From assembly GCF_001297125.1 (NCBI RefSeq), contig NZ_LHPC01000038.1:186001-250000 (forward strand): a stretch of 64,000 bases of DNA, written 5' to 3'. A program made the position numbers and the translations under genes. Positions 9,216 to 17,158 of this stretch are shown one piece after another; position 1 is the first letter of the stretch, and every line of letters starts with the position of its first letter. The notes under the pieces were generated by a model, which did not search any database, was not told the DNA's origin, and was given only the letters and a program-made list of their open reading frames with translations. The DNA is from Pseudomonas sp. RIT-PI-q (GTDB lineage: Bacteria; Pseudomonadota; Gammaproteobacteria; Pseudomonadales; Pseudomonadaceae).

Positions 9216-10124
9216 CTAACCCTGTGCCGCACTGCAACTGTAATCACGATCACTGACGATGCCGCGTTGTCCGCTGTCCAGCGGCAGCGCGACTCTCGGA
9301 GCCGGTTGCAGAAACCCCAGCAACGTGTGCTGGGCGTCGTTCCAGGCCGCCGAGTGTTCCATATCGAGGAAGTGCCCGGTGTTCTTGATCGTATGAAACC
9401 TCGACTGAGGGGCATGTTTGGCAAACAGCCGAGCGTCTTCCGCCGAGGTGTACTCGTCCCATTCACCGTTGACAAACAGCAGCGGGATTTCGATGGCATC
9501 GGCACAGGCGACGTAGCAGTGGGTGTCCTGGGTCAGCACTTCATTGACGTGAAAATGCATCTGCCGGTATTCGTGCTCGGCCAGGTTGCTGACATGACGG
9601 TGATTGAAGCGCTTGAACAGCGATGGCAGATGCTTGCCGATCGTGCTGTTGATCAGGTGCCCGATGTTCAGGCGGTCACAGGCCTGGAGATGGTTCAGGC
9701 CGCGCTCCAGGTAATCACGCATCGGCGTATTGATCCGCGCCGAGAAAGAATTGATCACTGCCTTCTCGATCCGTCGCGGCCGTTGAGCCAGCGCCAGCAA
9801 AGTGGCCGCCCCGCCCCAGGAAAAGGACAGCACATGGTCCACGCGAAAGTGCTCGATCAATGCCAGCAGTATCTGCGCTTCATCTTCTTTTCGAATCGGC
9901 TGGTCGTGGAGGTTGTGCAGTCTCGACTGCCCAGCGTAGGGCTGATCGTAGAGAACCACGTTGAACCGTGGTTGCAGGTAACGCACCGTTTGGGCAAAGG
10001 ACGCGGTGGTCGCCAGTGAGCCGTTGACCAGAATGATGGTCTTGTCAGCGGCAGTGTTGAGATAGTGCTCGGTATAAACCTTGTACTTCTCGCAAATCTC
10101 GATAATCGCAGTTTGCGGCATCAT
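9216..10124 (-). CDS. phaG: (R)-3-hydroxyacyl-ACP:CoA transacylase / thioesterase PhaG
   Basis: An alpha/beta-hydrolase fold protein of 302 residues that closely matches P. putida PhaG as I remember it. The run VNGSLATTASFAQTV (33-47), FSWGG around the candidate nucleophile Ser102, IGKHLPSLFKRFNHRHVS in the middle and NTGHFLDME near the C-terminus are diagnostic of the PhaG/RhlA group. It diverts 3-hydroxyacyl-ACP from fatty-acid synthesis, toward PHA precursors in the case of PhaG. The start at 10124 follows AGGGAAGAGA; the frame extends to 10202 without a site. No PHA synthase is nearby; the next gene is an oxygenase. Confidence 0.85.
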   Translation of the reverse strand: MMPQTAIIEICEKYKVYTEHYLNTAADKTIILVNGSLATTASFAQTVRYLQPRFNVVLYDQPYAGQSRLHNLHDQPIRKEDEAQILLALIEHFRVDHVLSFSWGGAATLLALAQRPRRIEKAVINSFSARINTPMRDYLERGLNHLQACDRLNIGHLINSTIGKHLPSLFKRFNHRHVSNLAEHEYRQMHFHVNEVLTQDTHCYVACADAIEIPLLFVNGEWDEYTSAEDARLFAKHAPQSRFHTIKNTGHFLDMEHSAAWNDAQHTLLGFLQPAPRVALPLDSGQRGIVSDRDYSCSAAQG

Positions 10125-10461
10125 GGCATCTCTTCCCTGAACCAATTGGACTGAACGCACAGCGTAAGGGTGCCCGGATGGTTCCCGTGACCGGTAAGTC
10201 ACTGACAGACCGGCGATTCAGAGTTAAGCAGGGATTTCCCCGTCTGCAAGAACGCAGACGAGTTATTGCGTTGAGCCTCAAGGGTAGAGCAGGCTCGACG
10301 TCCTGTAGCAGCTGGCGAGGCCTGCGTTCGGCTGCGAAGCAGTCGTGAACCCTGAGCACGAGGCAGCCCTGAAGGGCCGCATCGCCTGATTTCACGACTG
10401 CTTCGCAGCGGAGCGCAGGCTTCGCCAGCTGCTACACGGTAGGCATTGTGGCTGAAAACGG
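10125..10461. other. Non-coding region with 133-bp repeat and a small hairpin
   Basis: The region lies between the start of phaG and the end of the AraC gene, both on the minus strand. It contains the dispersed repeat at 10304-10436 and a separate hairpin with stem CGTCTGC/GCAGACG at 10241-10260 and a 6-base loop. The hairpin has no T-run on either strand, so a terminator role is uncertain. The phaG promoter should lie here. Confidence 0.5.
10304..10436. repeat. 133-bp dispersed imperfect palindrome, copy 1
   Basis: Begins TGTAGCAGCTGGCGAGG and ends with the complementary CTTCGCCAGCTGCTACA. The arms pair over about 45-50 bases with a short variable centre. Two more copies of exactly the same length occur at 15229-15361 and 49710-49842. 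Reading frames across these elements give low-complexity peptides containing GEACVRLRSSRK or SRTQASPAATG, which should not be taken as genes. Confidence 0.9.
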
Positions 10462-11511
10462 TTACTGCCGAAGCTGAGCCTCGCGCCAATCCCGGGGCGC
10501 GTGACCATAGACCTCACGAAAGACTCGGCTGAAGTGCGAAAGGTCATTGAAGCCCCAACGAAAAGCGATGTCGGATATCCGCAACGTGGCGTTGGCCGGG
10601 TTCAACAGATCAGCGCTGCAACGTTCCAGGCGACGACGCAACAGGTAGCGCATCAGCGAGGAACCCTCATGTTCAAACAGCTTATTGATGTAACGCGCTG
10701 AAAGACCTGTGCCCAGCGAGACCTGTTGGGCATTGAGTGTCGGATCGCGAAGGTTGTCGTTCACAAAGACCTTCACCCGCATCAAGGTCAGCGCCTGGCT
10801 GCGAGAGTGCGCAGGGTCCAGGGTTTGCAAGTTGCCCAACGTCAGCGCAATCAGATTGGTGGCCGACTCCGACAACTTGATCATCTCGGCGGCAGAGAAC
10901 TGGCCAATTTGTGAGGTCACACTCTCCAGGAACATGCGCATGACGCGGCCGACCGGATTGTCCATGGAGACTCGCGTCGCCATCCGGTTTTCCATTCCCA
11001 CCACCAGTTGATTCAGGCCGGTCCTTGGCAAGCTCACGATGATCTGCCGCCAATCATTGGCAAAGCTCAATTGATGCGGTCGCGTCGCATCATAAATGGC
11101 GAAATCCCCGGGCCCGATAATTGCCCTGTTTCCGTCCTGTTCCAACTGCTCGGTCCCCTCGAGCATCAACACCGCAAAGTATTTGTCTTCGTCCCGCGAT
11201 CTTGGTTGCAGGTGACGACGGTTGACGGCCTGAGCCGCTGCACTGACGTCACTGATGCGCAGTAGCTCGCACTTCTGCGACCTGACTTTGCCGAAGAACG
11301 CCGGGTTCGGGACAGCGCCGATTTCAACGTCGGCAAACATCCGCAAAATCATTTCTCGCCAGTAGTCCACTCGCTCGGACGTGGAACCGCTTTGGGTGGC
11401 GACGTCGATGTTTTCGCAAGACCAATTGGTCACCGGCACTTGCCTGCCGCCACTCAGGTCAACGGCACTTGCCCCCCATCCCTTCAAGCCCCCTTCCTGT
11501 TGCTTACCCAT
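10462..11511 (-). CDS. AraC-family regulator of the aldoxime/nitrile cluster
   Basis: A 349-residue regulator. The N-terminal two thirds resemble the AraC_binding_2 type domain (cupin-like, DKYFAVLMLEGTEQLEQDG and PGDFAIYDATRPH, here quoted as separate short motifs). The last 100 residues hold two helix-turn-helix units, ending in ISDIAFRWGFNDLSHFSRVF and YGHAPRDWR. The ATG at 11511 is preferred because AGGAAGGGGG precedes it; the frame stays open to 11565 without a site. It is divergent from the outer-membrane channel and aldoxime dehydratase genes. AraC regulators control aldoxime/nitrile clusters in other bacteria, so this role is likely. Confidence 0.85.
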   Translation of the reverse strand: MGKQQEGGLKGWGASAVDLSGGRQVPVTNWSCENIDVATQSGSTSERVDYWREMILRMFADVEIGAVPNPAFFGKVRSQKCELLRISDVSAAAQAVNRRHLQPRSRDEDKYFAVLMLEGTEQLEQDGNRAIIGPGDFAIYDATRPHQLSFANDWRQIIVSLPRTGLNQLVVGMENRMATRVSMDNPVGRVMRMFLESVTSQIGQFSAAEMIKLSESATNLIALTLGNLQTLDPAHSRSQALTLMRVKVFVNDNLRDPTLNAQQVSLGTGLSARYINKLFEHEGSSLMRYLLRRRLERCSADLLNPANATLRISDIAFRWGFNDLSHFSRVFREVYGHAPRDWREAQLRQ

Positions 11512-11875
11512 CTGCGAAGCCCCCTTCCTGCGGAAGTGATTTTGGAATGACCCCATACCAGGCACATCCGTGGGCCTAACGAAGCAACCTCTGCATCAAA
11601 CGTTTTCTCAAACCTTAGAACACTTCTTACCTCACTCCCCGACAGCTTCGCCACCGTCAGCGCCCAAAGGGCCGCCTGAGAAAACTTTTTGTTCCGGCCC
11701 AGCCAAGAAGCCGATTCAGCACCGCCGCATCCTTGAGCCAGCGCCGGACGGCAGTGATCTGCGGACACCGTCATCAGTCGTCGCTACCTCACCCGCTTTG
11801 GCGGGTGAACACCCCGAGAGGCACGTTCCTTAAATGTCCCCCTACGAAGGGACAATCAACAACAGGCGACAGACA
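11512..11875. promoter_or_regulatory. Divergent control region of the aldoxime/nitrile cluster
   Basis: A 364-bp space between the divergent AraC and outer-membrane channel genes. Frames crossing it are short and lack ribosome-binding sites. It should contain promoters for both directions and the AraC operator. I could not pick convincing boxes by eye. Confidence 0.45.
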
Positions 11876-12772
11876 ATGAGCAAAGTGAAAGCGTGGCTAG
11901 TGCGACAGAAAAAGTCGGTATTGCTGGGGTTGATCCTGATAGGGACATCGTTCGCCACCCTGGCGGTGGAAGTGGCACCGGGTGACTACGAGCAATACCC
12001 GATAGGGGCGACGATCGGGGCGGTCTATTACCAGCATGCAACCACCGACTCGTGGCGATCCAACGGCCACCAGGCAATGTCGGATTTCAACCTGACATCC
12101 GATATCGGCATTCTGCGGCTGCTGCATGTCTACCAACTCAGCGAGTCGGTCACCATCGACCCGCAGTTCCTGCTGCCGTTCGGTCAGCTTTCCGGCCATG
12201 GCAGCGCCTCGGCGCTCGGCGACACCAGCGGCACCGGCGACCTGATCCTGACGGCGCCGATCAAGGTGCTCCTCAACAGCGCTCGAGACACCCTCAGCGC
12301 CAACGCCTACCTCTACGTACCCAGCGGCACCTACGACAAGAACGAGCCGATCAACCTCGGTGAAAACCGCTGGAAAGTCGACTTTCAGGGTGCCTACATC
12401 AAGCACTTTCTCGACAAATGGGCGGTGGACCTGGTGGGCGATGCGATCTGGTATGGCGACAACGACGCCTACGGCGCCAGCTCCGCGGTGCTCAAGCAAA
12501 AAACCTCCTACAGCGCGCAGGTCATGACTCGCTACATGCCGGACCCCGCGACCTCTTTCGCAGTGGGTTTCGGGCAGCTTTGGGGTGGGGAAACCGAGGT
12601 TGATCGGGGCGAGCGCGATGATGCGATGCGCACCACCAACATTCGTTTGACTGCCACCAAGTTCGTCACGCCTCAGGATCAGTTCCAGCTGCAGCTAGGC
12701 CGGGATCTCTCGGTCGAAAACGGTCCCAAAGAGGACTTTCGCATGAACCTGCGTTATGCGCGGGTGTTTTGA
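11876..12772 (+). CDS. Outer-membrane channel, phenol/MetA-pathway type
   Basis: A 298-residue predicted beta-barrel. A signal peptide (residues 1-30, MSKVKAWLVRQKK then a hydrophobic stretch, cleavage near LAVE) is followed by alternating amphipathic strands rich in Tyr, Gly and Asp, with YLYVPSGTYDKN in the middle. The last residue is Phe (RYARVF), as usual for outer-membrane proteins. This is the pattern of the phenol_MetA_deg (SphA-like) family found in aromatic and xenobiotic catabolic operons. The start at 11876 was chosen over 11834 because the signal peptide begins there. It probably admits aldoxime or nitrile substrates. Confidence 0.75.
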   Translation: MSKVKAWLVRQKKSVLLGLILIGTSFATLAVEVAPGDYEQYPIGATIGAVYYQHATTDSWRSNGHQAMSDFNLTSDIGILRLLHVYQLSESVTIDPQFLLPFGQLSGHGSASALGDTSGTGDLILTAPIKVLLNSARDTLSANAYLYVPSGTYDKNEPINLGENRWKVDFQGAYIKHFLDKWAVDLVGDAIWYGDNDAYGASSAVLKQKTSYSAQVMTRYMPDPATSFAVGFGQLWGGETEVDRGERDDAMRTTNIRLTATKFVTPQDQFQLQLGRDLSVENGPKEDFRMNLRYARVF

Positions 12773-12863
12773 CGCCCTTCCCTCCTTCAAACAAGCACCC
12801 GCCCACTTGCACCGGTTGCGTGCAGTTGGCTTGCCAATGACCTAAATAAAAAGAGAGCGACGT

Positions 12864-13904
12864 ATGGAATCCGCGATTGATAAACACCTGATGTGCCCTC
12901 GGTCTCGTGCCCGTCGGATTGAAGATGACTACACACCGCCTTACCCCGGTTGGGTAGGTCGTGCCGATGGCTCTATCGAGCAAGTGGTCATGGGCTATTT
13001 TGGCGTCCAGTCCAAGGGCGAGCTTTACTTGGGTCCCGCCTGCGCGGCGCTGCGCAACATCGTGCAGCGTTTCAGTCTCGTTGACGGACCGGGCCATCAC
13101 GACATCACTCACTACGTCGACGCCGCCGGCTACGACAACATGATCGCCATCGCCTATTGGGATAGCCCTCAGTCCTTCCTCCGCTGGCAGTCCAGTGAAC
13201 CGGTCTCGCAATGGTGGGACAGCGACGACCTGGGCAGCGACGGCCTGGGTTATTTCCGGGAAATCCTGACCCCGGGCGTCGAACGCTTTGAAACCTTCTT
13301 CGCCATGCCCGATGACCTGGAAGGGGTCGGTGTGGTGATGGGTTCGCGCAGTGACGACATTCAGGAGCACGGCTACTGGGGCTCAATGCGCGACCGAATC
13401 CCTTTATCCCAGACCGACTCCATGTCCCCAAGCGGCCAGCTTGAGGCCACCCTGGCTTCACGTCGAAAAGTGATCAAGGGCCACGAGAATCTGGTGGTCA
13501 TCCGTTCAGGCCAGGACTGGAGTGAAACCGAAGGCACCGAACGTGACCTGTACCTGAACCAGATGGAACCGGCGCTGCGAGCCGGCATGGAATTCCTGCG
13601 CGATGACGGCTTGCCAGTGGGCTGTTACAGCAACCGTTACATGCAGCATCTGAACGCCAACGGGCAACGGCTGGAGAAAACTTTTTCAGTCAGCCACTGG
13701 CGCTCTCTCGCGCACCTGGAGCGCTGGTCCGAATCCCATCCGACGCACATCGAGATATTTGGCACCTTCATGAAGATCGTTCAGGAACTGGGGGGCGAGC
13801 TCAAGTGGAAGGGTTATCACGAGGTCAGCGTGCTGCGCGCCGAAGATCAGCTTTACGAGTACATCAATTGCCATGCCGAGACCGGCCTGATGCAGCACAG
13901 CTGA
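12864..13904 (+). CDS. oxdA: Haem-dependent aldoxime dehydratase
   Basis: Cytoplasmic b-type haem enzyme that dehydrates aldoximes (R-CH=N-OH) to nitriles; 346 residues, near the 352 of Pseudomonas OxdA. The N-terminus MESAIDKHL, EHGYWGSMRDR (168-178), IRSGQDWS (213-220), SHPTH (291-295) and YHEVSV (318-323) are family landmarks. By recalled alignment with OxdRE, His295 is the haem ligand, His319 the distal catalytic His and Ser215 and Arg178 the substrate-activating pair. AGAGAGCGAC precedes the ATG. Nitrile hydratase genes follow after 29 bp, so the nitrile product is passed on directly. Confidence 0.93.
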   Translation: MESAIDKHLMCPRSRARRIEDDYTPPYPGWVGRADGSIEQVVMGYFGVQSKGELYLGPACAALRNIVQRFSLVDGPGHHDITHYVDAAGYDNMIAIAYWDSPQSFLRWQSSEPVSQWWDSDDLGSDGLGYFREILTPGVERFETFFAMPDDLEGVGVVMGSRSDDIQEHGYWGSMRDRIPLSQTDSMSPSGQLEATLASRRKVIKGHENLVVIRSGQDWSETEGTERDLYLNQMEPALRAGMEFLRDDGLPVGCYSNRYMQHLNANGQRLEKTFSVSHWRSLAHLERWSESHPTHIEIFGTFMKIVQELGGELKWKGYHEVSVLRAEDQLYEYINCHAETGLMQHS

Positions 13905-13933
13905 GACCCGGCATCGTCTAGAGGATAACGATC

Positions 13934-14554
13934 ATGAACGACCATTCCCGTCACGCTCAGGCCTCGGCTGCCGTACGCGCCGTCGCCCTGAAAAACGCCC
14001 TTGAGGAACGCGCATTGGTTCCCGAGGGGTATGTCGAGAATTTCACCGAGATCATGCAAAACGATTTCGACCCGGCCAATGGCGCACGCGTCGTCGCCAG
14101 GGCCTGGGTCGATCCGCAGTACCGCGAATTGCTACTGAGCGATGGCACCGCGGCTTGCGCGCAGTTCGGTTACACCGGCGTACAAGGTGAGTACATCGTG
14201 GCATTGGAAAATACGCCAGCCCTGCAAAACGTCATCGTCTGCACCTTGTGCTCGTGCACGGCCTGGCCGGTCCTCGGCCTGCCACCGGACTGGTACAAAA
14301 GCTTCGAATACCGCTCCCGCGTCGTGAGGGAGTCGCGAACGGTGCTTCGCGAGATGGGCCTGGACTTGCCGGACGAGGTCGAAATCCGGGTCTGGGACAC
14401 CAGTGCGGAAACCCGCTACATGGTGCTGCCCTTCCGCCCGTCCGGCACCGAGGACTGGACCGAAGAACAGCTCGCCGCGCTCGTCACCAAGGACGTGCTG
14501 ATCGGCATCGCACGCCCCGGCTCCCCCTCCCACCAGCCGCGAGTGAAGCAATGA
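13934..14554 (+). CDS. nthA: Nitrile hydratase alpha subunit
   Basis: Metal-binding subunit of nitrile hydratase, which hydrates nitriles to amides; 206 residues. The metal site is V-C-T-L-C-S-C-T at 102-109, with ligands Cys103, Cys106, Ser107 backbone and Cys108, followed by WPVLGLPPDWYKSFEYRSR at 111-129. The first position after Cys103 is Thr, as in cobalt enzymes, while the residue after Cys108 is Thr, as in iron enzymes, so the usual rule is split. AGGATAACG precedes the ATG. The stop overlaps the beta-subunit start (ATGA). Confidence 0.95.
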   Translation: MNDHSRHAQASAAVRAVALKNALEERALVPEGYVENFTEIMQNDFDPANGARVVARAWVDPQYRELLLSDGTAACAQFGYTGVQGEYIVALENTPALQNVIVCTLCSCTAWPVLGLPPDWYKSFEYRSRVVRESRTVLREMGLDLPDEVEIRVWDTSAETRYMVLPFRPSGTEDWTEEQLAALVTKDVLIGIARPGSPSHQPRVKQ

Positions 14555-15186
14555 TGGATGGCATCCATGATTTGGGCGGTGTCCAGGGATTTGGGCGCGT
14601 GCAGCACAGCGCCAACTCGCTGAGTTACAAACCGGTGTTCCATGAAGACTGGGAACACCTTGGCTACAGTCTCCTGTTCCTCGGTGCCGGGGAGCTGGGA
14701 CTGTTCAATGTGGATGAGCTGCGCCACGCGATCGAGCGAATGGAGCCGAGGCAATACCTCGTGTCCAGCTACTACGATCGAATTATCGTGGGTGTCGCGT
14801 CGCTGTTTGTCGAAAAAGGCGCCATCACCCGACAGCGCCTTGAAGAACTCGCCGCCGGTGCATACCCGTTGGCGCTGCCGCTCGGGCCCGGGCGCGCGGC
14901 CAACCCGCCAGCCATCCCGTTCCAGCGCGGCGAACGGGTACGCGTGCGCGACGAGTACGTCGACGGTCATGTGCGCATGCCCGGCTATGTACGGGGCAAG
15001 TACGGGGTTGTGGTGCACCGCACGACGCATGAATGGCCGTTTCCCGACACCGTCGGTCATGGCCTGCCCAGTGCCAGCGAGCCGACTTACCACGTGCTCT
15101 TCACCACCCACGAACTGTGGGGCGATGCCGCAGACACGGGCACCGTGGTGGTGGACTTGTTCGGCAGCTACCTGCTCAAGGCCTGA
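14551..15186 (+). CDS. nthB: Nitrile hydratase beta subunit
   Basis: Partner subunit of nthA, 211 residues. It opens with the invariant MDGIHDLGGVQGFG block; the ATG at 14551 (or the adjacent 14554) is therefore the start, although the frame is open back to 14248. MEPRQYLVSSYYDR near 64-77 and RVRDEYVDGHVRMPGYVRGKYG near 130-151 carry the arginines that in other enzymes contact the oxidised cysteines. The last 90 residues are the SH3-like domain. It overlaps nthA by four bases. No activator gene follows; a 133-bp repeat and the amidase gene come next. Confidence 0.95.
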   Translation: MMDGIHDLGGVQGFGRVQHSANSLSYKPVFHEDWEHLGYSLLFLGAGELGLFNVDELRHAIERMEPRQYLVSSYYDRIIVGVASLFVEKGAITRQRLEELAAGAYPLALPLGPGRAANPPAIPFQRGERVRVRDEYVDGHVRMPGYVRGKYGVVVHRTTHEWPFPDTVGHGLPSASEPTYHVLFTTHELWGDAADTGTVVVDLFGSYLLKA

Positions 15187-15228
15187 AAACTCCACTTTCA
15201 ATTGGGTCAGCAGCCAAAACGCGACCCC

Positions 15229-15361
15229 TGTAGCAGCTGGCGAAGCCTGCGTTCGGCTGCGAAGCAGTCGCAAATCCGGATTGCGCGGTGGGTCTGACGC
15301 ACCGCATGGGCTGACTTTACGACTGCTGCGCAGCCGAACGCAGGCTTCGCCAGCTGCTACA
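15229..15361. repeat. 133-bp dispersed imperfect palindrome, copy 2
   Basis: Same length and ends as the copy at 10304-10436: TGTAGCAGCTGGCGAAGCC at the left and its complement at the right. It separates nthB from the amidase gene and, with copy 1, brackets the AraC-channel-oxdA-nthAB block. The long hairpin it would form in RNA may separate expression of amidase from nthAB. Confidence 0.9.
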
Positions 15362-15434
15362 GGGTCGTGTTTTGGCTGCTGACCCATTCATTTGGCTCCA
15401 GCAGCGGGCTTCCCTTTTACAGCGAGGACACAAA

Positions 15435-16952
15435 ATGTCTGTTACTCGACCCAACACCGACGAACTCGGGGTGATTGCCAACAGCCTGGGCATTCACCTG
15501 ACGGCCAGACAACTCGACGATTATCAGTGCGTACTGCAGGCCAATTTCGACGCCTATGACGTGCTCGACCAGCAGGCCGACTTCCTTCCGGAGGTTGTTT
15601 ACCCACGGTCGCCCGGTCACGTTCCGAGCGCTGCGCAAAACCGTCTCGGCGCGTGGCAGTGCCAGGCGCACATCCAAGGCAACAGTGCAGGGCCGCTATC
15701 TGGAAAAACGCTGGTCATCAAAGACAACATTGCCGTCGCCGGCCTGCCGATGCTCAACGGATCATTTACCCTCGATGGCTATCGGCCCGAGGTCGATGCG
15801 ACGGTCGTGACACGCCTGCTGGATGCCGGCGCCAGCGTCGCGGGCAAGGCTGTCTGTGAGGCCCTGTGCTTTTCCGGGGGATCGCACACGTCGGCCAGCG
15901 GTCCGGTGCACAATCCGTTGCGCCCGGGCTACTCCGCTGGCGGTTCGTCCTCAGGGTGTGCAGCGTTGGTCGCCGCCGGTGAAGTCGATTTGGCGGTGGG
16001 CAGCGATCAGGGCGGATCGGTGCGCATCCCCGCCTCTTTCTGTGGCGTGTACGGGGTGAAACCGACCCACGGCCTGGTGCCGTATACCGGCGCCATGCCG
16101 ATAGAAAGGACCCTCGATCATCTGGGCCCCATTACCCGGACGGTGCAGGACAACGCCCTGATGCTCGAAGCAATGGCCGGCGTCGACGGGCTCGATCCGC
16201 GTCAATTGGCCGGGACCCGAACAGCACGCTACACCGAGGGTCTGTCGCGGGGCATTACGGGGCTGAAAATAGCGGTGCTCAAGGAAGGCTTCGGCCATGC
16301 CAACGCTGAGAGCGATGTCGACCAGGCGGTGCGTCAGGCCTGCGAAGTATTCCGCGCTCAGGGCGCGACGGTCGAAGAAGTGTCCATGCCCATGCACCTG
16401 TTGGGTCCCGCCATCTGGCTGGCGATCGCTGCCGAAGGCGCCACCCGGCAAATGATGCAGGGCAACAGCCACGGCTTCAATTGGCGGGGACTCTACCTGA
16501 CCGACATGATGGAGCACCATGCGAGCTGGCGACATCGAGCGGATGAGCTACCCGATACGGTCAAGACCACGATGATCCTGGGCGAGTATTTCAGCCGCCA
16601 CTACCATGGGCGCTTTTACGGCAAGGCGCAGAATCTCGGACGCAAGTTGCGTCTGGCTTACGACGAGATACTGACCCGTCACGATCTGCTGCTCATGCCC
16701 ACCCTGCCCCTCAAAGCCACGCCACTACCGCCAGCCGATGCGCCACTGGCGGATTACCTGGGGCGCAGTTTCGAGATGCTCGCCAACACCTGTGGCTTCG
16801 ATGTCACCGGGCACCCGGCCCTGTCACTCCCCTGTGCCACACGCGAAGGCTTGCCGATCGGTTTGCAGTTGGTGGGCAAACATTTCGCCGAAGCCGACCT
16901 CTATCGTGCGGCCTATGCCTTCGAGCAGAACGCTGACTGGAAGGTCTGTTAA
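15435..16952 (+). CDS. Amidase (amidase-signature family), nitrile-pathway type
   Basis: Hydrolyses the amide made by nitrile hydratase to acid and ammonia; 505 residues. The Ser-cisSer-Lys triad is at Lys96 (VIKDNIAV), Ser171 in GGSSSG and Ser195 in DQGGSVRIP, the same numbering as I recall for the Rhodococcus nitrile-pathway amidase. The ATG at 15435 follows AGCGAGGAC; the open frame back to 15372 runs into the repeat and was ignored. It completes the aldoxime to acid route and ends at a hairpin at 16964. Confidence 0.92.
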   Translation: MSVTRPNTDELGVIANSLGIHLTARQLDDYQCVLQANFDAYDVLDQQADFLPEVVYPRSPGHVPSAAQNRLGAWQCQAHIQGNSAGPLSGKTLVIKDNIAVAGLPMLNGSFTLDGYRPEVDATVVTRLLDAGASVAGKAVCEALCFSGGSHTSASGPVHNPLRPGYSAGGSSSGCAALVAAGEVDLAVGSDQGGSVRIPASFCGVYGVKPTHGLVPYTGAMPIERTLDHLGPITRTVQDNALMLEAMAGVDGLDPRQLAGTRTARYTEGLSRGITGLKIAVLKEGFGHANAESDVDQAVRQACEVFRAQGATVEEVSMPMHLLGPAIWLAIAAEGATRQMMQGNSHGFNWRGLYLTDMMEHHASWRHRADELPDTVKTTMILGEYFSRHYHGRFYGKAQNLGRKLRLAYDEILTRHDLLLMPTLPLKATPLPPADAPLADYLGRSFEMLANTCGFDVTGHPALSLPCATREGLPIGLQLVGKHFAEADLYRAAYAFEQNADWKVC

Positions 16953-16963
16953 ATCGACGACAC

Positions 16964-16991
16964 CCCCGACGTGAGTCGCATCACGTCGGGG
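16964..16991 (+). terminator. Hairpin after the amidase gene
   Basis: CCCCGACGTGA and TCACGTCGGGG form an 11-bp perfect stem with loop GTCGCA, 12 bp after the amidase stop. There is no clear T-run, so the efficiency is uncertain, but the position suits the end of the aldoxime/nitrile operon. Confidence 0.6.
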
Positions 16992-17158
16992 CCCTGCCCT
17001 ATTCGTTGTTGAATGCAAAGTATCGATCACTGGTAGTGACTCGCGAGTTCGGCCACCTGTCCCACCAACAACAGCCGTCGATCACTGTCCTGAACACCGC
17101 GAGCGAGTGGGCGTTGATCGCAAGCGCCAAGAACAAAAACCAACCTGGCCTGAACAGC

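Noticed and set aside
14416..15387. Minus-strand frame overlapping nthB and the repeat, with peptide GEACVRLRSSRK
   Set aside because: The peptide comes from the 133-bp repeat; the same text appears in frames at the other copies (49632-50006 and 14642-15382).
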